From: Methylococcaceae bacterium | GTDB taxonomy: Bacteria; Pseudomonadota; Gammaproteobacteria; Methylococcales; Methylomonadaceae | Direction: 5' to 3' | Length of the DNA stretch: 64,000 nucleotides | NCBI GenBank assembly: GCA_030626845.1 | Contig: DAOUTG010000003.1 | Span: 1 to 64,000, forward strand | Shown here: piece by piece, positions 1 through 12,962 of the stretch | Layout: every line of letters begins with the position of its first letter | How positions within the stretch are numbered: the stretch's first letter is position 1 | Made by a program: the position numbers and the translations under genes | The notes under the pieces: generated by a model | The model's input: the letters and a program-made list of their open reading frames with translations, nothing else | Told to the model about the DNA's origin: nothing | Database searches by the model: none

Positions 1-2
1 AC

Positions 3-338
3 GTTGATAAATCTAAAAATCTCACTGGTTTTTGTGATTTTATTATGAGTCAATCTAGTGAGCAGTTTTACATGAGTCGCCCTATTATTAGCGTGGTTGA
101 GGCAAAAAATGAGTCGATTAATAGCGGCTTGGGACAATGTATTGCTGAGATGTATGCTTCGAGTTTATTTAATGATAATGAAGGCACACATTTATCGGTT
201 ATTTATGGTGCGGTTACGACGGGAAGTACATGGCGATTTTTGCGCTATGAAAATAAGAAGGCTTATATTGATTTACCCGAATATTATATTGCTGATGTGA
301 CTAAAATTATGGGAATTTTAGTGTCGATGATGAAATAG
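3..338 (+). CDS. C-terminal part of a PD-(D/E)XK-like nuclease-fold hypothetical protein, truncated by window start
   Basis: Frame is open upstream of the track ATG at 45 (VDKSKNLTGFCDFIMSQSSEQF...). VVEAKN...GLGQCIAEM...IYGAVTTGSTWRF...YYI matches the paralogue at 23104-23703. Confidence 0.6.
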   Translation, partial: VDKSKNLTGFCDFIMSQSSEQFYMSRPIISVVEAKNESINSGLGQCIAEMYASSLFNDNEGTHLSVIYGAVTTGSTWRFLRYENKKAYIDLPEYYIADVTKIMGILVSMMK

Positions 339-427
339 TATTTTATGTAAAAGAAATGATGCCATAAATTATTTGTAACTTAAATTCACGAAGTGTCTTT
401 GATGATTTTAATAGAAAAGGAAGTAAT

Positions 428-697
428 ATGCCCAGTATTTCAATGTTTTACGGTCTGATTGTTTATATGTATTTTATGGATAATAAACAACACAAACTTC
501 CGCATATTCATGTGAAATATCAAGATGATGAAGTTGTGCTTTCGATTCCAGAGGGTGATGTTTTGGATGGTAGCATTCCAAAGTCTAAAATGAAATTATT
601 GCAAGCTTGGGTTGAATTACATAAAGATGAATTGATGGCCGATTGGGAGCTTGCCGTTTCAGGTGAGCATCCTTACAAAATTAAACCGCTAAGTTAA
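428..697 (+). CDS. DUF4160 domain protein
   Basis: PSISMFYGLIVYMYFMDNKQHKLPHIHVKYQDDEVVLSIPEGDVLDG is typical of DUF4160; 4 bp from a DUF2442 gene, its usual partner. Confidence 0.75.
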   Translation: MPSISMFYGLIVYMYFMDNKQHKLPHIHVKYQDDEVVLSIPEGDVLDGSIPKSKMKLLQAWVELHKDELMADWELAVSGEHPYKIKPLS

Positions 698-701
698 TAT
701 T

Positions 702-1520
702 ATGAATCCACGCGTTAAATCCGTAAAACCTCTCTGTGATTACCAGTTACTTTTAGAGTTTACTAACGATGAAGTTGGAATTTATGATTGTAAATATTTG
801 CTTGATTTTGGTGTTTTTAAAGAATTACAGGATGTAAATTATTTTAAACAAGTCAGTATTGTTGGTGATACAGTTACTTGGATAAATGACCAAGATATTT
901 GTCCTGATACGCTTTATTTGGAGTCTGAAAAAATGGATGAAATTACCGCTATTTGGTTCAATTTGATGATCGACATTAATAACGATGATGAGTTATGTTC
1001 ATCTGAATTAGCACTTGTTTTTCATTTTGCGTGGCGATTAAAAATGAAATATCAAACAAGAATAAAAAAAATAGATTTTGAAAAAACATTTGCTAATAAT
1101 AAAAAGCTAGATTTATATGTTGAGTTAGATAATAAAAAAATCGGTTTTGAAATTAAGTTCCCAAAAAATTCTAATAATGGAACACCTGATACTGGAGGTC
1201 GCAAAAAAATAATTAATGATATTAAGAGACTTTGTTGGCTAAAAGAAAACAATAAAATAGAGAGGGGATATTTTTTGTGTGCTACAAATTCACTACCTTT
1301 TGTAAATAAAGGAAATAAACCTGATCTTTTTGAAACTTATCAAGGAAGTAGTTATAAAAAAGGTAATAGTTTTCCAGAGTATGAAAAAAGTAGTGTTGAA
1401 CTAGAAATAATACCTTATGATTTTGGGTTTTATTGGAATGATATTTCGCATAATGGTACAAAATATATACTGTCTTCAAAAAATATAAAATATGCTTGGC
1501 TAACCCCGATTATTATTTAG
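702..1520 (+). CDS. DUF2442 domain fused to a predicted PD-(D/E)XK nuclease-like C-terminal domain
   Basis: N-terminal ~80 aa (PRVKSVKPLCDYQLLLEFTNDEVGIYDCKYLL...LYLESEK) is DUF2442-like. C-terminal KLDLYVELDNKKIGFEIKFPKN has a D...ExK pattern. Confidence 0.5.
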   Translation: MNPRVKSVKPLCDYQLLLEFTNDEVGIYDCKYLLDFGVFKELQDVNYFKQVSIVGDTVTWINDQDICPDTLYLESEKMDEITAIWFNLMIDINNDDELCSSELALVFHFAWRLKMKYQTRIKKIDFEKTFANNKKLDLYVELDNKKIGFEIKFPKNSNNGTPDTGGRKKIINDIKRLCWLKENNKIERGYFLCATNSLPFVNKGNKPDLFETYQGSSYKKGNSFPEYEKSSVELEIIPYDFGFYWNDISHNGTKYILSSKNIKYAWLTPIII

Positions 1521-1613
1521 ATATTAAAACTTTTGATTCCCAAAATAACAACTAGGCTTTTTCGATTCCAACATTTTGTGTGGAAACCCATATCAAACGA
1601 ATAAGGAGAATTT

Positions 1614-1826
1614 ATGCTTGAATCAACAAAGCTTCATCAACAGGCAAGTCAGTTACCTCCTTTGGAAAAATTACGCCTTGCTGAATTATTACTTACTGAT
1701 TTAGATAAACCAGACCCTGAAATAACTGAAATTTGGAAAGAAGAAGCTCAAAAAAGATGGCAGGCTTATAAGAATGGTGAGTTAAAAACGACATCCTACG
1801 AATCTGTCATGAAAAAATACCGATGA
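1614..1826 (+). CDS. Addiction-module antitoxin (RelB/TIGR02574-like)
   Basis: QASQLPPLEKLRLAELLLTDLDKPDPEITEIWKEEAQKRWQAYKNGEL pattern; 4-bp overlap with downstream RelE/ParE toxin. Confidence 0.75.
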   Translation: MLESTKLHQQASQLPPLEKLRLAELLLTDLDKPDPEITEIWKEEAQKRWQAYKNGELKTTSYESVMKKYR

Positions 1827-2116
1827 ATATTCGTTTTTTAAATGCGGCTCAAGTGGAATTAGATGACGCTTTTGATTGGTATGAAAACCAAAAGCAATCG
1901 TTAGGACTTGAATTTTTAGATGAATTTGATAGTGCTGTCCAAAGGATCGTTAACTATCCAGAGTTACATTTGCAAATAGATGAAAATATTCACCGTTGTT
2001 TATTTAAACGATTTCCTTATTCGGTTATTTACGGCATTGATGTTGAAAATATTGTCATTATTGCTATTGCACATCAACATCGAAAACCTGATTATTGGCA
2101 AAATAGACTTAATTAA
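1823..2116 (+). CDS. RelE/ParE family toxin
   Basis: MNIRFLNAAQVELDDAFDWYENQKQSLGLEFLDEFDSAVQRI...FPYSVIYGID motifs of plasmid-stabilisation/ParE toxins. Confidence 0.8.
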   Translation: MNIRFLNAAQVELDDAFDWYENQKQSLGLEFLDEFDSAVQRIVNYPELHLQIDENIHRCLFKRFPYSVIYGIDVENIVIIAIAHQHRKPDYWQNRLN

Positions 2117-2119
2117 AAT

Positions 2120-2509
2120 ATGAATAATATAACTTGGCTAGATGAAATCCGTTGGACAAAAGATGGCTTAGTCCCTGTAATTGCACAACAAACAGGTACA
2201 GGCAGAGTAGTAATGTTTGCTTGGATGAATCGAGAATCGTTAGCGTTAACGGTTGAAAAAGGTTATGCGGTTTATTGGTCTCGTTCACGCAATCGCTTAT
2301 GGCGTAAAGGTGAGGAATCAGGGCATCAACAAAAGGTTATCAGTATTCAGCTTGATTGTGATGAAGATGTTATTTTATTGGAAGTTGAACAACAAGGTGG
2401 CATTGCGTGTCATACAGGACGTAAAAGTTGTTTTTATCGTCAGTTGATTGAGGGTGAATGGAAAGCGGTTGAAGCTGTTTTAAAAGATCCTTCGACTATT
2501 TATAAATAG
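2120..2509 (+). CDS. hisI: Phosphoribosyl-AMP cyclohydrolase
   Basis: [41 protein letters not shown]...[28 protein letters not shown]. Confidence 0.95.
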   Translation: MNNITWLDEIRWTKDGLVPVIAQQTGTGRVVMFAWMNRESLALTVEKGYAVYWSRSRNRLWRKGEESGHQQKVISIQLDCDEDVILLEVEQQGGIACHTGRKSCFYRQLIEGEWKAVEAVLKDPSTIYK

Positions 2510-2512
2510 TTA

Positions 2513-3232
2513 ATGCTGAGTTTAGATGAGATATTAGGGGTTGCTAATCAAGGAATGACAAAACCTTTTTTATGCAAAGGTTCAGATGGAAAAATTTATT
2601 ATGCTAAAGGTAAGGGTGCAACACCTTCGGGTTTAATTAAAGAATGGATGGCGGCTAATTTAGCTCAAGCTTTTGGCTTGCCAATCCCCACATTTCATAT
2701 TGCCTATATTGATTCTCAACTCGTAAACTATTTTGGTGATGATGCTATTGATAACTTAGGTGCAGGTGAAGTTTTTGTTTCACAGCAAGTAGAATCCGCT
2801 AGTGAATTTAGATACTCGATGCTAAATAAAGTAGCAGTGGAGCTTCAACGAGATATTTTAATTTTTGATTTGTGGATAGAAAATGCAGACCGAACGCTCA
2901 GTGAAATATCTGGAAACCCTAATTTACTGTGGGGAAAATCAACAAACCAACTTTACATTATCGATCATAACTTAGCCTTTGATAATGATTTTAGCTTACA
3001 AGGTTCTTGGGACTTACATCCATTTGTAAAAAATATCCAATTAGATATTCAGGAACGAGAGGAATTAGAAGAAAGATTAATAAAAAGTTTACACGGTTGG
3101 TCGCGATGGTGGAATCAGATTCCCGATGAATGGAAACAACAAAATAAAGACTCCATGATTTTTGATGAAAACCGAACATTAGAACGACTTAAAGCAGAAT
3201 CTCAGGGTGATATTTGGTCAAAGCTATTATGA
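2513..3232 (+). CDS. HipA-like kinase (HipA_2-type) protein
   Basis: FLCKGSDGKIYYAKGKGATPSGLIKEWMAANLAQAFGLPIP...ILIFDLWIENADRTLSEISGNPNLLW...LYIIDHNLAF kinase-like motifs; followed by DUF3037. Confidence 0.7.
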   Translation: MLSLDEILGVANQGMTKPFLCKGSDGKIYYAKGKGATPSGLIKEWMAANLAQAFGLPIPTFHIAYIDSQLVNYFGDDAIDNLGAGEVFVSQQVESASEFRYSMLNKVAVELQRDILIFDLWIENADRTLSEISGNPNLLWGKSTNQLYIIDHNLAFDNDFSLQGSWDLHPFVKNIQLDIQEREELEERLIKSLHGWSRWWNQIPDEWKQQNKDSMIFDENRTLERLKAESQGDIWSKLL

Positions 3233-4044
3233 ATAAAAAAATTTGTCAATACAGTATTATTCGCTTTCAACCTTTTGTTGAAACAGAAGAATTTGCCAAT
3301 ATAGGCATCGTCCTTTATTTGCCTGAAACAAAGGAATTACATTTTAAATTATTATCAGCTAAAGAGCATGAACGCATTACGCATTTTTTTAAACCATTAA
3401 AAAAAGATATTTTTACTAGCACTATTCAAATTATTCATGCTGAATTAGAGCGTATTCAAACGTTACTGACAAAGCCTAAATCAATAAAAATAGATTTTTA
3501 CGAAGACCTTATTCGTCCACGTGAGGACATTATTCAATACAGTAAAAATCGAGCTTTATTTAGTACTAATATAGCAAAAACAGTTAATGATTTATTTGGA
3601 GATTATGTAAAACTTAATTCTGCGCATAAAGAAGGTTATGAACAAAAAATGCAAAAAAAAATTCAAGGCTTATTATCTGATTTAGAGTTGAAAGGATGTT
3701 TCAAAAAAGCTTCTCTAGGTGAAAAAAGTAAATATAACGTAAACTTTCCTTTTGTCAGTAATAATCATCAGGCTGTCATTAAGCCAATTCATTTTAAACA
3801 TTCGGATTCAAATAAATTAATAGAACATGGTTTAGGTTGGTTGATGAAAATTCAACAATTAAAGCGTTATAATTTTATTCAGCCTGATAATGTTTTATTT
3901 GCTTACAGTCCACCTGAAAATAAACAAGGTGTTTTATTTGATGCATTTAGAGATATTAAAGTTCAGATAGAGGATTTCGGGATTGTAACAACTGACATTA
4001 ATGATTCTAAAAATATAACTGACTTTGTTCGTCACTATATTTAA
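3229..4044 (+). CDS. DUF3037 family protein
   Basis: CQYSIIRFQPFVETEEFANIGIVLYLPETKELHFKLL is typical of DUF3037. ATGA overlap with the kinase stop; track start 3214 is probably too early. Confidence 0.7.
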   Translation: MNKKICQYSIIRFQPFVETEEFANIGIVLYLPETKELHFKLLSAKEHERITHFFKPLKKDIFTSTIQIIHAELERIQTLLTKPKSIKIDFYEDLIRPREDIIQYSKNRALFSTNIAKTVNDLFGDYVKLNSAHKEGYEQKMQKKIQGLLSDLELKGCFKKASLGEKSKYNVNFPFVSNNHQAVIKPIHFKHSDSNKLIEHGLGWLMKIQQLKRYNFIQPDNVLFAYSPPENKQGVLFDAFRDIKVQIEDFGIVTTDINDSKNITDFVRHYI

Positions 4045-4080
4045 TAAATTTATGATACTAAATTAATCAATATATATTAC

Positions 4081-4398
4081 ATGAATAATACCTTAAACCA
4101 ACTTGCCGAAGTTTTAGAACAGCGCAAACAACAACCCGCTGATAAATCCTATGTCGCCAGTCTTTATAATAAGGGCTTAGATACGATTTTAAAAAAAATA
4201 GGCGAAGAAGCCACTGAAACCGTGATTGCGGCAAAAGATGGCGATAAACAACAAATTATTTATGAAACCGCCGATTTATGGTTTCATTGCATGGTGCTAT
4301 TAGCACAACAAGACCTGCATCCTGATGATGTGCTTAACGAGTTACAACGCCGTTTCGGATTATCAGGCTTAGAAGAAAAATCCCAACGGTCTAACTAA
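4081..4398 (+). CDS. hisE: Phosphoribosyl-ATP pyrophosphatase
   Basis: [57 protein letters not shown]. Confidence 0.95.
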   Translation: MNNTLNQLAEVLEQRKQQPADKSYVASLYNKGLDTILKKIGEEATETVIAAKDGDKQQIIYETADLWFHCMVLLAQQDLHPDDVLNELQRRFGLSGLEEKSQRSN

Positions 4399-4413
4399 AA
4401 GAGGAGTAACAAC

Positions 4414-4632
4414 ATGGGAATGAGTCCTGTACAATTATTAATTATTTTAGCCATTGTCGTCGTACTCTTTGGTACTAAACGTTTGCGTAATTTAGGAACA
4501 GATTTAGGAGGGGCAATTAAAGGCTTTCGCTCTTCAATGAAAGACGGTGAAGCAAATGGCAACATTACCGAAGAAGACGATAATATTATTGATGGAAACG
4601 TTGAATCTAAATCAAAAGAAAAAATTAAATAA
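4414..4632 (+). CDS. tatA: Sec-independent translocase TatA
   Basis: [42 protein letters not shown]; followed by tatB, tatC. Confidence 0.95.
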   Translation: MGMSPVQLLIILAIVVVLFGTKRLRNLGTDLGGAIKGFRSSMKDGEANGNITEEDDNIIDGNVESKSKEKIK

Positions 4633-4640
4633 CACGACCT

Positions 4641-4940
4641 ATGTTTGATATTGGATTTTGGGAATTATGTTTAGTTGGGTTGGTGAGCTTATTAGTCATC
4701 GGCCCTGAACGCTTACCTAAAGCGGCGCGAATTGCTGGGTTTTGGGTGGGTAAGGCGCGTCATACGATTGATGCGGTTAAAATTGAGATTAATCAAGAAT
4801 TACACGCGGAAGAAATGCGCCAAATTGTTGAAGAACAAAAAGCAGAGATGCAAAACTTTCAATCTATTATGGATGAAACGCATGAGGCAACGGAGATGGC
4901 TAAAGATGAACTCATTAATTTAGATAAAAAGTCTTTATGA
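4641..4940 (+). CDS. tatB: Sec-independent translocase TatB
   Basis: MFDIGFWELCLVGLVSLLVIGPERLPKAARIAGFWVGKAR. Confidence 0.95.
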   Translation: MFDIGFWELCLVGLVSLLVIGPERLPKAARIAGFWVGKARHTIDAVKIEINQELHAEEMRQIVEEQKAEMQNFQSIMDETHEATEMAKDELINLDKKSL

Positions 4941-5749
4941 ATCAGGAAAGTCACTCAGAACAACCGTTTATTTCACACCTTATTGAACTACGCAATCGTT
5001 TATTAAAAATTGTTTTAAGTGTTTTATGTGTTTTTTTAGGGTTAGCATCGTATGCCAATGAAATTTATACACTATTATCCGTGCCATTATTACAACATTT
5101 GCCTGAAAATAGTACGATGATTGCGATTGATGTTGCCTCGCCTTTTTTTACCCCCTTCAAACTCACCTTAGTTTTTTCAGCTTTTATCGCTGTTCCCGTA
5201 ATTTTATATCAACTTTGGGCATTTGTCGCCCCAGGTTTATATAAACACGAACGTAAAATGATTTTCCCTTTATTAGTCGCCAGTACGTTATTATTTTATT
5301 TAGGAATAGCCTTTGCCTATTTTGTGGTTTTTCCGTTAGTTTTTGGTTTTTTAACCGCTGCTGCGCCTCAAAATGTCGCTATTATGACCGATATTAGTAA
5401 ATATCTTGATTTTGTCTTAACGATATTTTTCGCATTTGGCATTACTTTTGAAGTTCCTATTTTTACTATTGTCTTGGTGTGGACAGGGTTAACGACTCCG
5501 AAAAGTTTAGCTGAAAAACGCCCTTATATTATTGTAGCAGCTTTTATAATTGGTATGTTTTTAACCCCACCTGATGCGATTTCTCAAACCTTATTAGCCG
5601 TACCCATTTGGTTATTATTTGAAACAGGGTTATTATTTTCTCGGTTTTTTATTCCTAAATCGCGTTATCAAACAGAAGTTGACGATGTTGAATTAGAAGA
5701 TGAATTTGATGAAATTGAACATCAAGAAGATGCTAAAATTCCCCATTAA
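4937..5749 (+). CDS. tatC: Sec-independent translocase TatC
   Basis: FISHLIELRNRLLKI...YQLWAFVAPGLYKHERK...GITFEVPIF. Confidence 0.97.
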   Translation: MNQESHSEQPFISHLIELRNRLLKIVLSVLCVFLGLASYANEIYTLLSVPLLQHLPENSTMIAIDVASPFFTPFKLTLVFSAFIAVPVILYQLWAFVAPGLYKHERKMIFPLLVASTLLFYLGIAFAYFVVFPLVFGFLTAAAPQNVAIMTDISKYLDFVLTIFFAFGITFEVPIFTIVLVWTGLTTPKSLAEKRPYIIVAAFIIGMFLTPPDAISQTLLAVPIWLLFETGLLFSRFFIPKSRYQTEVDDVELEDEFDEIEHQEDAKIPH

Positions 5750-5781
5750 TAGAGACTAAAATTAAGGTGAAATATAAAAAT

Positions 5782-6447
5782 ATGAAACAAGGGTTTTTTA
5801 TTACAGGTACAGATACTGGTGTCGGTAAAACTTGGGCAACGGTTGCATTAATAAATTATTTTAAAATGCGCGGAAAAATAGTTGTCGGCATGAAGCCTAT
5901 TGCCTCAGGATGTAAAGAAATTAACGGTATCTTGAAAAATGAAGATGCCTTGTTATTACAAAAACATGCCTCGGTCGCATTAGATTATCAACAAATTAAT
6001 TTCTATAGCTTTTTAGAACCTGTGTCTCCTCATCTTGCTGCAAATAATGAATGTGTTGATATAGATAAAATTGTTAAGAATTTTAACTGTCTGAAAAGGC
6101 AAGCAGATATTGTTTTAGTTGAAGGGGTAGGGGGGTGGTTAGTTCCTTTGAATAATCAAGGGGATGATGTTGAAATGCTGGCTAAGAAACTTCAATTACC
6201 TGTTATTATGGTGGTTGGAATTTGTTTAGGATGTATTAATCATGCGCGTTTAACTTATCAAGCTATAAAAGCGAGTGGCGTGGAATGCGCGGGCTGGTTA
6301 GCTATGTCGCTTGATCCTGAGATGTTAAGAATAAATGAAAATATAGAAACAATACAACAGGCTGTCGATATTCCATTATTAGGTATTTTACCTTATTCTA
6401 AAAATGCAGATTTTAAAAAATTAGCCGAACAGATTGTTTTTAGTTAA
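5782..6447 (+). CDS. bioD: Dethiobiotin synthetase
   Basis: MKQGFFITGTDTGVGKTWATVAL...MKPIASGC...VLVEGVGGWLVPL; in-frame alternative start at 5767. Confidence 0.93.
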   Translation: MKQGFFITGTDTGVGKTWATVALINYFKMRGKIVVGMKPIASGCKEINGILKNEDALLLQKHASVALDYQQINFYSFLEPVSPHLAANNECVDIDKIVKNFNCLKRQADIVLVEGVGGWLVPLNNQGDDVEMLAKKLQLPVIMVVGICLGCINHARLTYQAIKASGVECAGWLAMSLDPEMLRINENIETIQQAVDIPLLGILPYSKNADFKKLAEQIVFS

Positions 6448-6472
6448 GATTCTAACGAATCACTAAAAACAG

Positions 6473-6501
6473 TTGATTTAATCAACTCTGACCGCTATAA
6501 T
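6473..6501 (+). promoter_or_regulatory. Putative sigma-70 promoter for the atp operon
   Basis: TTGATT (6473-6478), 17-bp spacer, TATAAT (6496-6501). Confidence 0.6.
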
Positions 6502-6514
6502 TCCTCGTTGTGCA

Positions 6515-6892
6515 ATGGAGAGAGAGATGGCGGCGAAAAGAAAAATTTCGACTGTCAGCAAAATTTTAGGGTTACAAATTATTGTTGTTTTAATGATTTG
6601 CTTAGGTTTTTATATAGTAGGTGGACGCTCTACCGTATTATCTCCTTTTTTAGGCGGCATTGTTGCTTTCTTACCGAATCTTTATCTTGCACTACGGATG
6701 GCTCGAGTGACAGGGCAGGATGCTCAAAAAATTGTTCGCTCTTTTTATGCTGGAGAGTCTGGAAAACTAATTTTAACAGCGATGCTGTTTTTTATGATTT
6801 TCCAGATTCCAACTATAGAATTATTACCGCTGTTGACAGCTTATGTCGCAGCCCTATCAGTTTTTTGGTTCGCGCTTATATTTCGCGACTAA
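6515..6892 (+). CDS. atpI: ATP synthase subunit I
   Basis: Small membrane protein (FLGGIVAFLPNLYLALRMARVTGQDAQKIVRSFYAGESGKLILTA) at the head of the atp operon; start may be 6527. Confidence 0.85.
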   Translation: MEREMAAKRKISTVSKILGLQIIVVLMICLGFYIVGGRSTVLSPFLGGIVAFLPNLYLALRMARVTGQDAQKIVRSFYAGESGKLILTAMLFFMIFQIPTIELLPLLTAYVAALSVFWFALIFRD

Positions 6893-6905
6893 CTTTTTTA
6901 AGTGA

Positions 6906-8012
<1,107 letters not shown>

Positions 8013-8054
8013 TATTGTATCATCCATACTTTATAATTAATTGAGGAATGCATC

Positions 8055-8528
8055 GTGAGTATCAATGCTACTCTGATCGGTCAGATGATTACGTTTACAC
8101 TTCTGGTATGGTTTACCATGAAGTATATCTGGCCGCCATTAATAGAGGCTTTAGAAGAACGTAGAAAGAAAATTGCTGAGGGATTAGCTGCAGCCGAAAA
8201 AGGTCAAGAAGAAATGGATTTGGCGGAAAAACGTGCCTTAGTCGTTCTGAAACAAGCTAAAGAACAATCATCTGACATTGTCAGTCTTGCCCAAAAACGT
8301 GCTAATAACGTGGTTGAACAATCAAAAGAAAATGCCAAAAAAGAAGGTGATCGAATGATTGAAGCGGCAAAAGCCCAAATTGAGCAAGATTTACAGCAAG
8401 CCAAAGAAGGTTTGCGCCAGGAAGTTGCTACCTTAGCTCTGAGTGCTGCTGAACAGATTTTGAAAAAAGAAATCAATAAAGCAGAACATAAAACCTTAAT
8501 CGCTAAAGTAGCGAGTCAATTAGGGTAG
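8055..8528 (+). CDS. atpF: F0F1 ATP synthase subunit B
   Basis: [50 protein letters not shown]. Confidence 0.97.
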   Translation: MSINATLIGQMITFTLLVWFTMKYIWPPLIEALEERRKKIAEGLAAAEKGQEEMDLAEKRALVVLKQAKEQSSDIVSLAQKRANNVVEQSKENAKKEGDRMIEAAKAQIEQDLQQAKEGLRQEVATLALSAAEQILKKEINKAEHKTLIAKVASQLG

Positions 8529-8536
8529 AGACACTT

Positions 8537-9070
8537 ATGAGTGAGTTATCAACTTTAGCAAGACCTTATGCCGAAGCCGTTTTTAAACGTGCTTTGGAGA
8601 CAGAAACTACAGCGCAATGGTCAACAACCTTAGGCTTTGTCGCCGCTGTTGTTAATGATATTAAATTTGCAGCCATTATAGATAATCCTAAAGTAAGTGA
8701 TGAGAAATTAATTAGCTTATTATTGGATATTTGTGGGCAGCAAACGACAACAGAAAGTGAAAGCTTTTTAAAACTACTAGTTCAAAATAATCGCTTAATA
8801 CTTGCAGATTCCATTTATAAACTCTATGAGGCTCAAAAGGCTGAAAAAGAAGGTTATATAGATGTTGATGTCAGCACGGCTTATGCTTTCACCAAAGAAG
8901 ATGAAAAAAAATTTTCAGCAACCTTGGGAAAAGAACTTAATAAAGTGGTTCGCTTGACAATTCAAGTTGATAAATCTTTAATCGGTGGTTTTATAGCCAA
9001 AGCAGGTGACTTAGTGATTGACGGTTCTGTCAAAGGTCAACTTCAAATCATGCAAAAAACTCTACAATAA
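8537..9070 (+). CDS. atpH: F0F1 ATP synthase subunit delta
   Basis: LARPYAEAVFKRAL...LIGGFIAKAGDLVIDGSVKGQLQIM. Confidence 0.97.
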   Translation: MSELSTLARPYAEAVFKRALETETTAQWSTTLGFVAAVVNDIKFAAIIDNPKVSDEKLISLLLDICGQQTTTESESFLKLLVQNNRLILADSIYKLYEAQKAEKEGYIDVDVSTAYAFTKEDEKKFSATLGKELNKVVRLTIQVDKSLIGGFIAKAGDLVIDGSVKGQLQIMQKTLQ

Positions 9071-9088
9071 AGTAGTGAGAAAAACAAA

Positions 9089-10630
9089 ATGCAATTAAAC
9101 CCATCTGAAATAAGTGATCTGATAAAAGAAAAGATCGAAAATTTCGACCTGAGTGTAGAAGCGCATACGGAAGGTACGGTTGTCAGTGTGACAGACGGTA
9201 TCGTTAGAATCCATGGGCTATCGAAAGCAATGCAGGGCGAAATGCTGGAATTTCCTGGCAATACCTACGGTATGGCATTAAACCTTGAGCGTGACTCAGT
9301 GGGCGCTGTAATTTTAGGGGCTTACGAACACATTTCTGAAGGTGATACCGTTAAATGTACGGGTAATATCCTAGAAGTTCCCGTTGGTGAAGCCTTATTA
9401 GGACGTGTTGTTGATGCTTTAGGCCAACCTATTGACGGTAAAGGGGCAGTTAAAACGACTGAAACTTCTCCTGTTGAAAAAATTGCCCCAGGCGTTATTG
9501 CTCGTCAATCAGTCGACGAACCCGTACAAATTGGTTTAAAGTCGATTGATTCTATGATTCCTGTTGGACGTGGACAACGTGAGCTCATTATTGGTGACAG
9601 GCAAACAGGCAAAACAGCAATTGCCGTTGATGCGATTATTAATCAAAAAGGCACAGGCATAAAATGTATTTATGTCGCGATTGGTCAAAAACGCTCGTCT
9701 ATTGCCAACGTGGTTCGCAAGTTAGAAGAACATGATGCAATGGGTCATACGATCATTGTCGCTGCCTCTGCCTCTGAATCTGCCGCGTTACAATTTGTTG
9801 CGCCTTATACGGGTTGTTCTATGGGAGAATATTTTAGAGATAAAGGCGAGGACGCGCTGATTATTTATGATGATTTAACCAAACAAGCTTGGGCTTATCG
9901 TCAAATGTCCCTATTACTTCGCCGCCCACCAGGTCGTGAAGCTTATCCTGGTGATGTGTTCTATTTACATTCACGTTTATTAGAACGTTCTGCGCGTATT
10001 AATGCCAAAGAAGTTGAAAAATTAACCAACGGAAAAGTAAAAGGTAAAACAGGTTCATTAACCGCTTTACCTATTATTGAAACCCAAGCGGGTGATGTAT
10101 CAGCTTTCGTTCCAACCAACGTAATTTCAATTACGGATGGGCAAATTTTTTTAGAAACGGATTTATTTAACTCAGGTATTCGTCCTGCGGTAAATGCGGG
10201 TTTGTCTGTGTCACGAGTAGGCGGAGCTGCACAAACTAAGATTATTAAGAAATTAGGGGGCGGAATTCGACTGGATTTAGCCCAATATCGAGAACTTGCG
10301 GCATTTGCACAGTTTGCATCAGATTTAGATGAAAGCACACGTAAGCAAATTGAACGTGGTCAACGTGTGACGGAATTGATGAAACAAAATCAATATTCAC
10401 CGATGTCGGTTGCTCAAATGGCAGTTTCATTATTTGCTGCAAATGAAGGCTTTTTAGATGAACTTGATGTAAATAAAGTCCGTGATTTTGAAGCAGCGTT
10501 ACAAAATTACATGAGTAGCGATCAAGCTGAATTGATGAATAGTATCAATAGTACAGGTGATTTTAATGATGACATCAAACAAGGCTTACGTTCTGCGATT
10601 GAGAATTTCACTAAAACACATAGCTGGTAA
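9089..10630 (+). CDS. atpA: F0F1 ATP synthase subunit alpha
   Basis: [18 protein letters not shown]...[17 protein letters not shown]. Confidence 0.98.
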   Translation: MQLNPSEISDLIKEKIENFDLSVEAHTEGTVVSVTDGIVRIHGLSKAMQGEMLEFPGNTYGMALNLERDSVGAVILGAYEHISEGDTVKCTGNILEVPVGEALLGRVVDALGQPIDGKGAVKTTETSPVEKIAPGVIARQSVDEPVQIGLKSIDSMIPVGRGQRELIIGDRQTGKTAIAVDAIINQKGTGIKCIYVAIGQKRSSIANVVRKLEEHDAMGHTIIVAASASESAALQFVAPYTGCSMGEYFRDKGEDALIIYDDLTKQAWAYRQMSLLLRRPPGREAYPGDVFYLHSRLLERSARINAKEVEKLTNGKVKGKTGSLTALPIIETQAGDVSAFVPTNVISITDGQIFLETDLFNSGIRPAVNAGLSVSRVGGAAQTKIIKKLGGGIRLDLAQYRELAAFAQFASDLDESTRKQIERGQRVTELMKQNQYSPMSVAQMAVSLFAANEGFLDELDVNKVRDFEAALQNYMSSDQAELMNSINSTGDFNDDIKQGLRSAIENFTKTHSW

Positions 10631-10641
10631 AGGGTTGTCAA

Positions 10642-11508
10642 ATGGCTGTTGGTAGAGAAATACGCACTAAGATTAGCAGTATTAAAAATACGCAAAAAAT
10701 TACCCGTGCAATGGAAATGGTTGCTGCGAGTAAAATGCGTAAAACGCAAACTAAGATGCGTGCAACTCGTCCGTATGCAAAAAAAATTAGCCAGATTATT
10801 AAACATCTGGCTCATGCGAATCCAGAATACAAGCATTCTTATTTAGTTGAACGTGAAACTAAACGAATTGGCGTGATTGTTATTAGTTCTGATAGAGGGT
10901 TATGTGGTGGCTTAAACTCTAATTTATTTAGAAAAGTTATTAAGCAATTTAAACAATGGGACGAGACAGATATTGAAATTGATGTCTGCACTATTGGAAC
11001 TAAAGGCGCAGCTTTTGTAGGGCGATTAGAAGATTGTCAGTTATTGGGACAAGCTGCTAAATTAGGCGATAACCCCAATTTGAAAGATATTATTGGGGTA
11101 ATTAGAATCATGCTGGATAATTATGATTCCAAAACGATTGATGAGCTTTATGTCGTTAGTAATGTGTTTGTTAATACGATGACTCAAAACCCAGTGGTTG
11201 AAAAAGTTCTTCCGATCGTCGCCAGTGACATTGATGAAGAATTAAAAGGACATTGGGACTATATTTATGAACCTGATGCTAAAGAAGTGCTAGATAGCTT
11301 ATTGTCACGCTATATTGAATCGGTTGTTTACCAAGGGCTAGTTGAAAATAATGCTTGTGAGCAAGCTGCAAGAATGGTTGCCATGAAAAGTGCTTCTGAT
11401 AATGCAGGCAAACTCATTGATGAGTTACAACTGGTTTATAACAAAGCACGACAAGCCGCGATTACGCAAGAAATTTCGGAAATTGTTGCAGGAGCCGCAG
11501 CCGTTTAA
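10642..11508 (+). CDS. atpG: F0F1 ATP synthase subunit gamma
   Basis: [30 protein letters not shown]...[14 protein letters not shown]...[15 protein letters not shown]. Confidence 0.98.
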   Translation: MAVGREIRTKISSIKNTQKITRAMEMVAASKMRKTQTKMRATRPYAKKISQIIKHLAHANPEYKHSYLVERETKRIGVIVISSDRGLCGGLNSNLFRKVIKQFKQWDETDIEIDVCTIGTKGAAFVGRLEDCQLLGQAAKLGDNPNLKDIIGVIRIMLDNYDSKTIDELYVVSNVFVNTMTQNPVVEKVLPIVASDIDEELKGHWDYIYEPDAKEVLDSLLSRYIESVVYQGLVENNACEQAARMVAMKSASDNAGKLIDELQLVYNKARQAAITQEISEIVAGAAAV

Positions 11509-11534
11509 ACGCGAATCACTTATGAAGAATTTAA

Positions 11535-12944
<1,410 letters not shown>

Positions 12945-12962
12945 TTTAACCTATAGGTAGAT

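Noticed and set aside
9961-10338. Minus-strand ORF of 125 aa
   Set aside because: Antisense to atpA coding sequence; out-of-frame shadow ORF. The same applies to 8204-8476, 9043-9261, 10245-10442, 10522-10836 and 12139-12375.
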